Shown: positions 26,057-35,526 of the stretch, in pieces
Numbering within the stretch: position 1 is the first letter of the stretch
Layout of the letters: each line of letters opens with the position of its first letter
Source: an uncultured Allobosea sp.
GTDB lineage: Bacteria; Pseudomonadota; Alphaproteobacteria; Rhizobiales; Beijerinckiaceae
NCBI RefSeq assembly: GCF_945957345.1
Contig: NZ_CAMFKW010000021.1
Span: 1-64,000, forward strand
Direction: 5' to 3'
DNA length: 64,000 nucleotides
Notes under the pieces: generated by a model
Databases searched by the model: none
Seen by the model: only the letters and a program-made list of their open reading frames with translations
Told to the model about the DNA's origin: nothing
Made by a program: the position numbers and the translations under genes

Positions 26057-26200
26057 TCGGCCTGCTCCGGACCGACCGTTCACGAAACGTCGAGCGCGGT
26101 GCAAAGGCCGGTCCGGGGACTGGCAATGCCACATTCCCGTGTTAGCCTGACCGGGTCAGGCAAGTTCAGACAGGAATGGGGGCTGCCCCGGAGCGATGGC

Positions 26201-28906
26201 ATGAGCGAGGCAGAGCGCCGAAAGGCGCCCGACACGATCGACGGCATCCGGCTGCGGCTGCGCCGTCTCGCGCTGGCTTCGCGGGTTTCGCTCGGCTGGG
26301 AGCGGCTGTGGCCGCGGCTCTGGCTGCCGCTCGGCATCGTCCTGACCTTCCTCGCCGTCTCGTGGTTTGGCCTGTGGACGCATCTGCCCTGGTATGGGCG
26401 GATCATCGGCGTGCTGGCGTTCGCTGGAGCCTTCGCGGGCAGCCTCTGGCATGTCGCCCGCCTCGTCCTGCCGACGCATCGCGATGCGCTGACGCGGCTC
26501 GACCGCTCCTTTGCCGAGGGTCACCGCCCGGCCTCGTCGCTGGAGGACAGCCTGGCGATCGGTTCGGCCGATCCGGTCTCGCAGGCGCTGTGGAAGCTGC
26601 ATGTCGAGCGCCAGAGCCGGCAGGTCGCGGCGTTGCGTGTCCAGCCGCCGCAGCCGCACATGGCAGGCCATGACAGGCGGGCGCTGCGCGCCGTGCCGCT
26701 GCTCGCCGCCATCACCGGCTTCTTCGTCGCCGGGCCCGAGATCACGCAGCGGCTCTCCGCCGCCTTCGACTGGAAGGGGCCCTCCGCCATCGCGGCCTCG
26801 ACCCGGATCGACGCCTGGATCGATCCGCCGGCCTATACGCGGCTGCCGCCGATCCTGATCGATTTCGCCAAGCTCGCGAGCCCGCATCTCAGCGCGCCCG
26901 AGAAATCCGTCATCGTCGTGCGCATCGCCGGCAAGACGAACATGGACGTCGCCACGACCGGCCGGCTCGACCCGATCAAGCCGGAGGCGAAGGAAGGCGA
27001 GGCCAAGCCAGCTCAACCGGCCTGGCCGCAGCAGGCCGTGCTGGAGAAGCGCTTCATGCTCGCCGGCAATGGCACGCTGAAGCTCACCGGCAGCGGCGCG
27101 CCGGGTACGACGCTCTCGATCACCTCCGTGGCCGACCAGCCGCCGACCATCGCCTTCACCGATCCGCCGAAGCCGGTCACCGGCGCGCAATCGGGCGGCC
27201 TCGCCATCACCTACAAGGCCAAGGATGATTATGGCATCGCCTCGATCGAGGTGAATGTTTCGCGTCCCGACGTGGCGAAGGGCGGGCGCTCGCTCGTCGA
27301 GCCGCCGAAGCAGAATCTCGCCGTGCCGTCCTCTGCCTCGGGCGAGGAGGAGAACAAGAGCACCGTCGATTTCTCCGCGCATCCCTGGGCCGGCGCCAAG
27401 GTCAGGATGGTGCTGATCGCCAAGGACGAGGCCGGGCAGGAGGGGCGCAGCGAGCCGCTTGAGGTCGTGCTGCCGCAGCGCACCTTCACCAAGCCGCTGG
27501 CCAAGGCGCTGGTCGAGCAGCGCCGCAAGCTCGTCATGGATGTCGAGGACCGCTCCAAGGTGCAGCTCGCCATGGACGCGCTGATGATCGAGCCCAACCT
27601 GTTCATGCCGGAGGCCGGTGTCTATCTCGGCATGCGCCTGCTGACCGAGCGCCTGCGCCGCTCCAGCAGCGACGATGAATTGCGCGAGGTCTCCGAGCTG
27701 ATGTGGGCGATGGCGCTCCAGCTCGAGGATGGCGACATGTCCGATGCCGAGCGGGCGCTGCGGCAGGCGCAAGAGAACCTGCAGCAGGCTCTGGAGCGCG
27801 GGGCCTCCGAGGAGGAGATCAAGAAGCTCACCGACGAGATGCGCCGGGCCATGGACAATTTCATGCGCCAGCTCGCCGAGCAGATGATGCGCCAGCAACA
27901 GCAGAACGGCGACCGCGATCAGGCCCGCCTGCCCGAGAACTTCCGGACGGTGACGCCGCGCGACCTGCAGAACATGCTCGACCGCATCGAGGAATTGTCG
28001 AAGCGCGGCGACATGGCCGAAGCGCAGCGCCTGATGGAAGAGCTCAACCGGATGCTCAACAATCTCCAGATGGCGCGTCCGGGTCAGCAGGACCCGCGCC
28101 AGCGCGAGATGAACCAGGCGCTCGGCGATCTCGACCGGATGACGCGCGACCAGCAGAACCTGCGCGACGAGACCTATCAGAACGAGCAGCGCCGCCAGCA
28201 GGGGCAGGGCCAGACCCAGCGCGGCCAGCGCCCGGGCCAGCAGCAGGCCCGGCCGGGTCAGCGCGGGCAACAAGGCCAGCAAGGGCAACGCGGTCAACAA
28301 GGTCAGCGTGGCCAGCAGCCGGGTCAGCAGCCCGGCGAGCAGGGTGAGGACGGTGAAGGCGGCGAGGGCATGCAGGGCCAGAACGGCCAGGGGCAGGGCC
28401 TGTCGCAGCGCCAGCAGGCCCTGCGCGAGCGCCTGCAGGATCTGCAGCGGCGGATGCGCGGCATGGGGGCGCCGCAGAGCGGCGAACTCGACGAAGCCGA
28501 GGACGCGATGCGCGAGGCCGAAAGCCAGCTCGGCCAGGGTCAGGGCGAGGGTGCCCTCGATGCGCAGGGCCGTGCGCTCGAAGCCCTGCGCAAGGGGGGG
28601 CAGAATCTCGCCCAGCAGATGCAGGGCCAGCCCGGCGAGGGCGAAGGCGAGGGGCAGGCCTATGGCGAGCCCGACGGACGTCAGCAGGGGCGGCCTTCGG
28701 CGCAGCAGCGCGGCAGCGAGGATCCGCTCGGCCGGCCGCAGCGCCAGCGCGACTGGGCCGACGGCCGGGTCAAGGTGCCGGGCGCCGACGAAAGCGCGAC
28801 CCAGCGAGCCCGGCGCATCCTGGAAGAGCTGCGCAAGCGGCTCGGTGATCCCTTGAGGCCGACCGAAGAGCTGGACTACCTGGAGCGGCTGCTGCGGCGG
28901 AATTGA
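26201..28906 (+). CDS. DUF4175/TIGR02302-family membrane protein
   Basis: About 901 residues. Two membrane helices are at about 40–60 and 66–88 and a third near 160–180. A large periplasmic region with beta-rich segments follows (about 200–450), then long coiled coil (450–640), then a Gln/Gly-rich tail and a basic C-terminus ending EELDYLERLLRRN. It matches the alphaproteobacterial TIGR02302 family, which sits next to lysA, with no agreed function. ATG 26201 with GGAG eight bases upstream is chosen over in-frame starts further up. Confidence 0.88.
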   Translation: MSEAERRKAPDTIDGIRLRLRRLALASRVSLGWERLWPRLWLPLGIVLTFLAVSWFGLWTHLPWYGRIIGVLAFAGAFAGSLWHVARLVLPTHRDALTRLDRSFAEGHRPASSLEDSLAIGSADPVSQALWKLHVERQSRQVAALRVQPPQPHMAGHDRRALRAVPLLAAITGFFVAGPEITQRLSAAFDWKGPSAIAASTRIDAWIDPPAYTRLPPILIDFAKLASPHLSAPEKSVIVVRIAGKTNMDVATTGRLDPIKPEAKEGEAKPAQPAWPQQAVLEKRFMLAGNGTLKLTGSGAPGTTLSITSVADQPPTIAFTDPPKPVTGAQSGGLAITYKAKDDYGIASIEVNVSRPDVAKGGRSLVEPPKQNLAVPSSASGEEENKSTVDFSAHPWAGAKVRMVLIAKDEAGQEGRSEPLEVVLPQRTFTKPLAKALVEQRRKLVMDVEDRSKVQLAMDALMIEPNLFMPEAGVYLGMRLLTERLRRSSSDDELREVSELMWAMALQLEDGDMSDAERALRQAQENLQQALERGASEEEIKKLTDEMRRAMDNFMRQLAEQMMRQQQQNGDRDQARLPENFRTVTPRDLQNMLDRIEELSKRGDMAEAQRLMEELNRMLNNLQMARPGQQDPRQREMNQALGDLDRMTRDQQNLRDETYQNEQRRQQGQGQTQRGQRPGQQQARPGQRGQQGQQGQRGQQGQRGQQPGQQPGEQGEDGEGGEGMQGQNGQGQGLSQRQQALRERLQDLQRRMRGMGAPQSGELDEAEDAMREAESQLGQGQGEGALDAQGRALEALRKGGQNLAQQMQGQPGEGEGEGQAYGEPDGRQQGRPSAQQRGSEDPLGRPQRQRDWADGRVKVPGADESATQRARRILEELRKRLGDPLRPTEELDYLERLLRRN
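28195..28420 (+). repeat. Gln/Gly-rich tandem coding repeats
   Basis: Inside the DUF4175 gene, degenerate units of about 9–12 bp coding for GQQ, RGQ and PGQ repeat over some 75 codons, giving a flexible low-complexity segment. Units differ in sequence, so recent slippage is not obvious. Confidence 0.7.
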
Positions 28907-28947
28907 GCGGGCGTTTCGATTGAGCGGGAACGCGCTGTTTCATTGCC

Positions 28948-29038
28948 GTCATGCTCGCCCTTGTGGCGAGCATCCACGTCTTGAGCACCGTATTGCATCG
29001 GTAGAGACGTGGATGGTCGGGACAAGCCCGACCATGGC
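28948..29038. repeat. three-hairpin REP element, copy 1
   Basis: Hairpin ATGCTCGCC–CTTGT–GGCGAGCAT, then CCACGTCT…AGACGTGG, then hairpin ATGGTCGGG–ACAAG–CCCGACCAT. It is the reference copy for a family with five more members in this window. It fills the gap between the DUF4175 gene and the convergent transporter. Confidence 0.85.
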
Positions 29039-29061
29039 GATGCCTGTTCTCGCTTAGGGGC

Positions 29062-29919
29062 TCAGCTCTTCCGCCCGCCCCAGCTCGCCACCAGAGCCCC
29101 CACGACGATCAGCGCGCAGGAGGCCGCAAGCAGCCCGCTTGCCGGGGCGTAGCCGAACAGAACGAGGACCAGCGTCGAGAGCACCGGCGCGGCATAGGAG
29201 GCGACCCCGAGCAGCGCGACGTCGCCCTGCTTCATGCCGATATCCCAGACGACGAAGGCGAGCCCGATCGAGCCGAGTCCGAGCCCGAGCACGCCGCTCC
29301 ATTCGATCGCCGTCAGCGACCAGAGCGTGGTCTCGAAGGCGAAATGACAGGCGAGGGCCGGCACGGCGCAACCCAGCATGGTCACGCAAAGGCTTTCCGA
29401 GGGCACATTGGCGAAGCGGCGCGAGGCCACCGAATAGCTCGCCCAGACGAAGGCGCCGAGCGCGGCCAGGACATGCCCGAGTGCGAGCCCGTCGCCGCTT
29501 CCAAGCCCGCCGGAGACCAGCAGGCCTGTCGCCACCAATCCGATCAGCGCGCCGACGAGGTGGCGAGGCTTGAGGCCGCCGCCCGGCAGCAGCGCTGCGA
29601 AGAGCACGATCAGCAGCGGCCAGAGATAATGGATAAGGTTCGCCTCAGCCGGCGGGGCCGTTTTCACCGCAGCATAATAAAGCGCGGTGTCGCCGAACGG
29701 GCCGTAGAGCCCAAGCGCGAAGGAAGCCGGCGTCGGCCGGATGCGCGAGAGCTGCCCGCGCAAAGCCGTGATCGCGAGGATCAGCAGTCCCCCGATGACG
29801 AAGGTCATGGCGACGAGCTGGAAGGGCGGTACGCGGCCCGACATCGCCGTGAACAGCGCCAGCGTCGACCAGAGCAGGATGGCGCAGAAGCCGATGAGAG
29901 TCGCGGTGCGGGGGGTCAT
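29062..29919 (-). CDS. EamA/DMT transporter, YddG-like
   Basis: 285 residues with ten predicted membrane helices in two EamA repeats. It resembles the aromatic amino-acid exporter YddG: TLIGFCAILLWSTLALF at the start, NLIHYLWPLLIVLF in the middle, GAFVWASYSV and VVWDIGMKQGDVALLGVASY in the second repeat. ATG 29919 opens the first helix; an in-frame extension upstream would add 61 non-conserved residues. Substrate inferred from family only. Confidence 0.85.
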   Translation of the reverse strand: MTPRTATLIGFCAILLWSTLALFTAMSGRVPPFQLVAMTFVIGGLLILAITALRGQLSRIRPTPASFALGLYGPFGDTALYYAAVKTAPPAEANLIHYLWPLLIVLFAALLPGGGLKPRHLVGALIGLVATGLLVSGGLGSGDGLALGHVLAALGAFVWASYSVASRRFANVPSESLCVTMLGCAVPALACHFAFETTLWSLTAIEWSGVLGLGLGSIGLAFVVWDIGMKQGDVALLGVASYAAPVLSTLVLVLFGYAPASGLLAASCALIVVGALVASWGGRKS

Positions 29920-30094
29920 GAGGCGGGGCCGGGCGTGAAGACCGCGCGGCGATAGCAGGTTTCGGGGGGCTTGCCGATGGGTGGTGTCAGGGTCAATGGA
30001 CGGGGGTGCTGCGCCGCAACCCAGCCTTGCAGCCATGGGCGTCATGCTTTCGGCCCCGTTGACCGCGCGCAAAAGGCGGCTCATTGCCTGTTTT

Positions 30095-31297
30095 ATGACC
30101 ACGATCCCGCTGCAATCCGTCGCTCGCCGCCCGCTGATGCCGGTTCTGGCGGCGCTCAGCGTCGCACATCTGCTGAACGACCTCGTCCAGTCGATGATCC
30201 CGGCGCTCTATCCGCTGTTCAAGGAGAACTATCAGCTCGATTTCGTGCAGATCGGCCTGATCACGCTCGCCTTCCAGGTGACCTCCTCGCTGCTGCAGCC
30301 GATCCTCGGCTTCGTCACCGACCGAAAGCCCTGGCCCTATGCGATGGTCGCCGGCATGTGCTCGACGCTGGCGGGCCTCCTGATGCTCTCCTTTGCCCAT
30401 AGCTATGCGATGGTCCTGCTTGCAGCGGGCCTGATCGGCCTGGGCTCGGCGGTGTTCCACCCGGAGGCGACGCGGATGGCGCGCCATGCCGCGGCCGGCC
30501 GCCAGGGTCTGGCGCAGGGCGTGTTCCAGGTCGGCGGCCATATCGGCTATTCGGTCGGCCCGCTGCTGGCGGCGGCGGTGGTGATGCCGCGCGGGCAGGC
30601 CAGCCTGTCCTGGTTCTCCGGCGTCGTGCTGATCGCAATGCTGGTGATGGGCTGGCTCGGCGCGCGCTATTCCGCGATGCGGCGCGAGCAGAAATCGTCC
30701 TCGGCCCATGTCGAGGAAAGCGCGAGCCACGGCCTGCCGCATGGGCGCGTGCTGCTGGCGATGGCCGTGCTGGTGATGCTGCTGATCTCGAAGAACGGCT
30801 ACACGGCGGCCTTCACCTCCTATTACACCTTCTATCTGATCGAGCGTTTCGGCATCGAGATCCAGCTCTCGCAGATCATGCTGTTCCTCTATCTCGTCGT
30901 CGGCGCGATCGGCGTGATCGTCGGCGGCATGATCGGCGACAAGATCGGCCGCGACCGGGTGATCTGGCTGTCGATCCTGGGCTCGCTGCCTTTCGCGCTG
31001 CTCTTGCCCCATGCCGACCTGTTCTGGACCGGCGTGCTCAGCATCATCGTCAGCTTCATCATGTCGAGCGCCTTCTCGGCCATCCTGATCTACGCGATCG
31101 ATCTCGTGCCGCATCGGGTCGGCCTCGTCGGCGGGCTGTTCTACGGCCTGTCCTTCGGGCTCGGCGGCGTCGCGGCGGCGGGCATCGGCCTGCTCGCCGA
31201 CAAGATCGGAATCATCGAGGTGTTCAAGATCTGCGCGTGGCTGCCGGCCTTCGGCCTTCTGACCTTCCTGCTGCCGAAGGGCGGACGGCAGAGCTGA
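30095..31297 (+). CDS. MFS transporter, fosmidomycin-resistance (Fsr) type
   Basis: 400 residues, twelve helices. The start LMPVLAALSVAHLLNDLVQS and the segment IPALYPLFKENYQLDF match the Fsr branch of the major facilitator superfamily, exporters linked to fosmidomycin and some solvents. The MFS loop motif appears as GFVTDRKPWP and the second as GGMIGDKIGRDR. ATG 30095 is chosen because homologues begin there. Divergent from the YddG-like gene. Confidence 0.88.
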   Translation: MTTIPLQSVARRPLMPVLAALSVAHLLNDLVQSMIPALYPLFKENYQLDFVQIGLITLAFQVTSSLLQPILGFVTDRKPWPYAMVAGMCSTLAGLLMLSFAHSYAMVLLAAGLIGLGSAVFHPEATRMARHAAAGRQGLAQGVFQVGGHIGYSVGPLLAAAVVMPRGQASLSWFSGVVLIAMLVMGWLGARYSAMRREQKSSSAHVEESASHGLPHGRVLLAMAVLVMLLISKNGYTAAFTSYYTFYLIERFGIEIQLSQIMLFLYLVVGAIGVIVGGMIGDKIGRDRVIWLSILGSLPFALLLPHADLFWTGVLSIIVSFIMSSAFSAILIYAIDLVPHRVGLVGGLFYGLSFGLGGVAAAGIGLLADKIGIIEVFKICAWLPAFGLLTFLLPKGGRQS

Positions 31298-31414
31298 GAT
31301 GTGCTGCATGTCGCGCCTCCCAGCCGCCATGGCGTTGCGCGTCGGGTTTCCGCCGAGGCGGCCGAGCGCAGCGATGAGGCCGGGGAGGCTCCGAGGTGGA
31401 GTCGTCGGCAGTTC

Positions 31415-31834
31415 TCAGATCGTCGGAGGGTAGACGACCTCGCCATCTTCCTTCGTGAAGGAGGTGGGGCGACGTTCGAGAAGAGCGAATACCGCTTCCG
31501 AAGGGCGCGCCAGTGTCACGCCCTTTGGCGTTACGACGATTGGACGGTTCACGAGGATAGGCTCGGCGAGCATCGCGTCCAGGATCGTCTCGTCGTCGAT
31601 TGCGGGATCGAGCAGGCCGAACTCGGCGGCAGGGGTGCCTTTTTCGCGCAGGATGTCGCGCGGGCGGGCGCTCATTGCACCGAGAAGCTGTCGCAACTGC
31701 TCCCGCTGCCAGCCGACTTCAAGATAGTGGACGACACGCGGCTCGTAACCGGCGGCTCGGATCATCGCGAGTGCATTGCGGGATGTCCCACAGGCGAGAT
31801 TGTGGAAAATGGTGATCGGAAAACCGGCGGTCAT
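31415..31834 (-). CDS. arsC: arsenate reductase, glutaredoxin-coupled ArsC
   Basis: 139 residues. Reduces arsenate to arsenite with glutathione and glutaredoxin. The catalytic Cys15 is in NLACGTSRN. The arginines of the anion site are in ILVNRPIVVTPKG, after the conserved REKGTPAAEFGL segment. Its ATG overlaps the stop of the aquaporin gene (ATGA), so it is the last gene of a coupled arsR–aqpS–arsC operon. Confidence 0.95.
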   Translation of the reverse strand: MTAGFPITIFHNLACGTSRNALAMIRAAGYEPRVVHYLEVGWQREQLRQLLGAMSARPRDILREKGTPAAEFGLLDPAIDDETILDAMLAEPILVNRPIVVTPKGVTLARPSEAVFALLERRPTSFTKEDGEVVYPPTI

Positions 31835-32526
31835 GAGCTTGCACTGTCGTTGAGGAGCCACTGGAAGACGCACGAGGCAGCGGCGGCGCCAGCCAGCTGT
31901 GCCACCAGAAAGATCGGCACGGATGCCGGGGCGATGCCGGCGAAGCTGTCGGACAGGCTGCGTGCCAGAGTGACGGCGGGATTGGCGAACGATGTCGAGG
32001 CCGTGAACCAGTATGCGGCCGTGATGTAGAGGCCTACGATCGACGGCACGGCCTGTGGCCGGACGCGCATCGTGCCGATAATGGCGGCGACCAGACCGAA
32101 GGTCGCGGTGAATTCCGACAATGCCTGGCCGGGCCCGTCGCGCAGCTTGCCCGAAACCTGCAAAAGCGGCTCGGCAAACATGGCATGTGCAAGCCAAACC
32201 CCGAGAATGGCGCCGGCGATCTGGATCGCGACATAGGCGCAGGCCGTCGATCGAGGCAAATCCTGGCGGAGGGCTGCGACCAGAGTGACGGCCGGGTTGA
32301 AATGCGCTCCGGAAACCGGGCCGAAGATCGTCACGAGCACAACCAGGCCGGCGCCGGTCGCAAGCGTGTTGCCCATCAGGGCAATCGCCGTGTTCCCTCC
32401 GGCCAGCCGTTCGGCCATGATGCCGGAGCCGACGACAATGGCGAGCAGCGCCATCGTTCCAAGCCCCTCCGCGATCAGGCGGCGGGCCAAGGCCGTGTCG
32501 AGAGCGGTGCGTATCACCGCAAGCAT
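31831..32526 (-). CDS. aqpS: MIP-family aquaglyceroporin, AqpS-like
   Basis: 231 residues, six membrane helices plus two half-helices bearing the NPA motifs at 77–79 (FNPAV) and 182–184 (ANPAV). In Sinorhizobium the AqpS channel takes the place of an arsenite pump: arsenite made by ArsC leaves down its gradient. Lying between arsR and arsC here points to the same job. Its ATG overlaps the arsR stop as TGATG. Confidence 0.92.
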   Translation of the reverse strand: MLAVIRTALDTALARRLIAEGLGTMALLAIVVGSGIMAERLAGGNTAIALMGNTLATGAGLVVLVTIFGPVSGAHFNPAVTLVAALRQDLPRSTACAYVAIQIAGAILGVWLAHAMFAEPLLQVSGKLRDGPGQALSEFTATFGLVAAIIGTMRVRPQAVPSIVGLYITAAYWFTASTSFANPAVTLARSLSDSFAGIAPASVPIFLVAQLAGAAAASCVFQWLLNDSASS

Positions 32527-32891
32527 CACGACGAGGCCGAGTTGCTGCTATCGAAGCAGTGCACTGCCTGGGAGAGCCTTTCGGCGAGCGGGCGGCAAAT
32601 CTCGGGCGAGCCGTCGCAGCAATCGTCGAGGAGATAGCCGAGCAGCCGTGCCATCTCGTCGTATCGGGCCGTGTAGACGATCGAGCGACCCTCGCGCCGG
32701 GACACGATCAAGCCAGCATTGCTGAGCAGGTTCAGATTGGCGGAGAGGCTGCTCGGCGGCACGGAAAGACGCTGTGCTATCACACCGGCGGCGAGACCCT
32801 CGGGACCAGCCTGGACGAGCATGCGGAAAACAGTCAGGCGCCCGGCATGAGCGAGCGCCGCGAGGCTGGTGACGGCGGATGAGATTTCCAT
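32526..32891 (-). CDS. arsR: ArsR-family transcriptional repressor
   Basis: 121 residues, winged helix (LAALAHAGRLTVFRML, then SVPPSSLSANLNLLSNAGLI and the wing REGRSIVYTARY). The recognition helix lacks the classic ELCVCDL metal site. A cysteine pair DDCC near residue 90 and Cys at about 98 and 111 could bind arsenite instead. First gene of the ars operon, probably autoregulated through the dyad over its start. Confidence 0.93.
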   Translation of the reverse strand: MEISSAVTSLAALAHAGRLTVFRMLVQAGPEGLAAGVIAQRLSVPPSSLSANLNLLSNAGLIVSRREGRSIVYTARYDEMARLLGYLLDDCCDGSPEICRPLAERLSQAVHCFDSSNSASS

Positions 32892-32919
32892 ATTTCGACG
32901 ATATATGAAATCTGGAAAT
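32884..32919. promoter_or_regulatory. candidate ArsR operator
   Basis: Nested dyads overlap the arsR start: outer ATTTCCA…TGGAAAT (32884–32890, 32913–32919) and inner ATTTC…GAAAT (32892–32896, 32907–32911). The AT-rich dyad at the 5' end of an arsR operon is where an autorepressor would bind. Confidence 0.45.
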
Positions 32920-33041
32920 GAGCAATAGCCGCGTGAGCTGCAGGTGCCTCAAGCTGTGCTGCGATCGATCGGTTCGCAGACTCTTGAGGAAGCGATCGCG
33001 AAGCGGGACACTCGCGCGGGCAGCCCGCTTCGCGGTGGGCG

Positions 33042-33767
33042 TCAGACCATGTTCTGGCCGCCATTGGCGGAGAGGGTCGAGCCAGTGATGAAGCCGGCAT
33101 CGTCGCTGGCGAGGAACACCACGGCGCGCGCGATCTCCTCCGGCTCGCCGAGGCGGCCGACCGGGATATGCGGCAGGATCGATTTCTCGATCACGGCCGG
33201 ATCGATCGCCTTGACCATCTCGGTCGCGATATAGCCGGGGCAGATCGCGTTGACCGTGATGCCGGCGCGCGCGCCTTCCTGGGCCAGCGCCTTGACGAAG
33301 CCGATATCGCCGGCCTTGGCGGCGGAATAGTTCACCTGGCCCATCTGGCCCTTCTGGCCGTTGATCGAGGAGATGCAGATGACGCGGCCGAACTTGCGGG
33401 CGCGCATGCCTTCCCAGACCGGGCGGGTCATGTTGAACAGCGAGTTCAGGTTGGTGTTGATCACCGCGTTCCACTGATCCTTGGTCATCTTGTGGAACAT
33501 GCCGTCGCGGGTGATGCCGGCATTGTTGACGAGCACGTCGACCGGCCCGAGATCGGCCTCGACCTTGGCGATGCCGGCGACGCAGGAATCATAGTCCGAG
33601 ACGTCCCATTTATAGGTCTTGATGCCGGTCTCGGCCGTGAATTTGGCCGCAGCCTCGTCATTGCCGGCATAGCTCGCGGCGACGCTGTAGCCGGCCGCCT
33701 TCAGACCCTTCGAGATCGCTTCGCCGATACCGCGCGAGCCCCCCGTAACCAATGCCACCTTCGCCAT
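33042..33767 (-). CDS. phbB: acetoacetyl-CoA reductase (PHB synthesis)
   Basis: 241-residue classical short-chain dehydrogenase reducing acetoacetyl-CoA to (R)-3-hydroxybutyryl-CoA with NADPH. Cofactor motif TGGSRGIG (residues 8–15), NNAG, then the catalytic Ser/Tyr/Lys with YSAAK near 153–157. ATG 33767 is set by AGGGAGAA upstream. It belongs to the phbA–DUF1737–phbB cluster on the minus strand. Confidence 0.96.
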   Translation of the reverse strand: MAKVALVTGGSRGIGEAISKGLKAAGYSVAASYAGNDEAAAKFTAETGIKTYKWDVSDYDSCVAGIAKVEADLGPVDVLVNNAGITRDGMFHKMTKDQWNAVINTNLNSLFNMTRPVWEGMRARKFGRVICISSINGQKGQMGQVNYSAAKAGDIGFVKALAQEGARAGITVNAICPGYIATEMVKAIDPAVIEKSILPHIPVGRLGEPEEIARAVVFLASDDAGFITGSTLSANGGQNMV

Positions 33768-33810
33768 AGGCCATTCTCCCTTTTCGTGAGCGTCTTCCGG
33801 CTTGCCGCCG

Positions 33811-34026
33811 TTATTGTTCAGACAGTTTGAGAGTGGGCGCGTAATCCGCGTCCACGTCCTTGATGATGGCCTGGCCACAGATGACCTGGCCCTTGACCGC
33901 GTCGAAGGTCAGGGTGGGCTGGCCGTAGAGCGACCAGCCGAGGCTCAGCGCTTCGGAAACCCGATGACAGAAGGAAGCGTCATCGGGGCCGGTGAGATAG
34001 CGGTAGAGCGTCGTGCGCTTCGCCAT
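33811..34026 (-). CDS. DUF1737 small protein
   Basis: 71 residues matching DUF1737: LYRYLTGPDDASFCHRVSEA, then LGWSLYGQPTLTFDA, then a C-terminal CGQAIIK strand. Function unknown. Placed between phbA and phbB with short gaps (19 and 43 bp), it is co-transcribed with the PHB genes and may modulate them; that is inference. Confidence 0.88.
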   Translation of the reverse strand: MAKRTTLYRYLTGPDDASFCHRVSEALSLGWSLYGQPTLTFDAVKGQVICGQAIIKDVDADYAPTLKLSEQ

Positions 34027-34045
34027 GAGGTGACGGTGCTTCTTC

Positions 34046-35224
34046 TCAGCGCTCCACGGCCATGGCGACGCCCATGCCGCCGCCGATGCAGAGCGTGGCG
34101 AGGCCCTTCTTGGCGTCGCGCTTGGCCATCTCGTGCAGCAGCGTCACCAGCACGCGGGCGCCGGACGCGCCGATCGGATGGCCGATCGCGATCGCGCCGC
34201 CATTGACGTTGACGATATCAGGGTTCCAGCCGAGGTCCTTGTTGACCGCCAGCGCCTGCGCCGCGAAGGCCTCGTTGGCCTCGACGAGATCGAGATCGCC
34301 GACCTTCCAGCCGGCCTTCTCGAGCGCCTTGCGGGTCGAGGGGATCGGGCCGGTGCCCATGATCGCGGGGTCGACGCCGGCCGTCGCCCAGGAGGCGATG
34401 CGGGCGAGCGGGGTCAGGCCGCGGCGGGCCGCTTCCTTGGCGGTCATGATGACGAGCGCGGCGGCGCCGTCATTGAGGCCCGACGCGTTGCCGGCCGTCA
34501 CCGTGCCGTCCTTCGAGAAGGCCGGCTTGAGCTTGGCCATGGCCTCGATCGTGGCGCCATGGCGCGGATACTCGTCGCTGTCGACGACGATGTCGCCCTT
34601 GCGAGAGGAGATGGTGACCGGCGCGATCTCGTCCTTGAACTTGCCGGCCTTCTGGGCGGCCTCGGCCTTGTTCTGCGAGGCGACGGCGAAGCGGTCCTGC
34701 TCCTCGCGGCTGATCTGGTACTTGGTCGCGACGTTCTCGGCGGTCGTGCCCATGTGGTAGCCGTGGAAGGCGTCCCAGAGGCCGTCCTTGATCATGGTGT
34801 CGACGAACTTGACGTCGCCCATCTTGGTGCCGGCGCGCATATAGGAGGCATGCGGGGCGAGCGACATCGATTCCATGCCGCCGGCGACGATGACATTGGC
34901 ATCGCCATTGGCGATCTGCTGCAGGCCGATCGCGACGGTGCGCAGGCCCGAGCCGCAGAGCTGGTTCAGGCCCCAGGCAGTCTTCTCCTGCGGGATGCCG
35001 GCAGCCATCGCGGCCTGGCGGGCCGGGTTCTGGCCCTGGCCGGCGGCGAGCACCTGGCCCATCACCAGTTCGTCGACTTCGGCGGCCTCGACCTTGGCGC
35101 GGCGCAGCGCTTCCTTGATCGCGACGGCGGCGAGATCATGGGCGGGAGTATTGGCAAAAGCGCCGTTGAAGGCGCCGACCGCCGTGCGGGCCGCGCCGAC
35201 GATCACGATATCCGAATCTGCCAT
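34046..35224 (-). CDS. phbA: acetyl-CoA acetyltransferase (PHB synthesis)
   Basis: 392-residue thiolase condensing two acetyl-CoA, the first step of poly-3-hydroxybutyrate synthesis. Nucleophile Cys90 in LNQLCGSG, His in [11 protein letters not shown] near 349, and Cys379 in LCIGGGMG complete the active site. ATG 35224 has GAGGAA upstream. Divergent from phaR. Confidence 0.96.
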   Translation of the reverse strand: MADSDIVIVGAARTAVGAFNGAFANTPAHDLAAVAIKEALRRAKVEAAEVDELVMGQVLAAGQGQNPARQAAMAAGIPQEKTAWGLNQLCGSGLRTVAIGLQQIANGDANVIVAGGMESMSLAPHASYMRAGTKMGDVKFVDTMIKDGLWDAFHGYHMGTTAENVATKYQISREEQDRFAVASQNKAEAAQKAGKFKDEIAPVTISSRKGDIVVDSDEYPRHGATIEAMAKLKPAFSKDGTVTAGNASGLNDGAAALVIMTAKEAARRGLTPLARIASWATAGVDPAIMGTGPIPSTRKALEKAGWKVGDLDLVEANEAFAAQALAVNKDLGWNPDIVNVNGGAIAIGHPIGASGARVLVTLLHEMAKRDAKKGLATLCIGGGMGVAMAVER

Positions 35225-35427
35225 GAGAGGGTTCCTCGCTTGTTGTTGCGGCCGCACCGCTCCCGCCGGCGCAACCGTTCCCCACCACCTTCGAAGCCTG
35301 CTGCGACCGCGTCAAGACGGGCAAGCGGTGAAATCGTGCGGGGCATCGCCGCTGGAATGACGTAACGGAGGGTACATCCTTGTGGTTGCAGGGCTTCGGC
35401 GATTTTTGCCGCATTCGCTCAAAGAGC

Positions 35428-35438
35428 TTGCGGTGCAG
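35428..35438. promoter_or_regulatory. possible PhaR binding site
   Basis: TTGC-GGT-GCAG resembles the CTGC-N3-GCAG site described for alphaproteobacterial PhaR, with one mismatch. It lies in the 302-bp phbA–phaR divergent region, about 90 bp before phaR. The rest of that region shows no gene. Confidence 0.3.
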
Positions 35439-35526
35439 CACCGACAGGCTATCGTCGCGGGATGGGAGACCGTTTCGCCGAGCACGCTGGAACCACCTGC
35501 GGCCGCGGATCAACGTCAAGCGGGAC

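Noticed and set aside
26156..28300. Long frame antisense to the DUF4175 gene
   Set aside because: His/Leu/Arg-rich shadow caused by GC-rich third positions; no motif. The same applies to long antisense frames over serA, argH, the SGNH hydrolase and the EAL gene.
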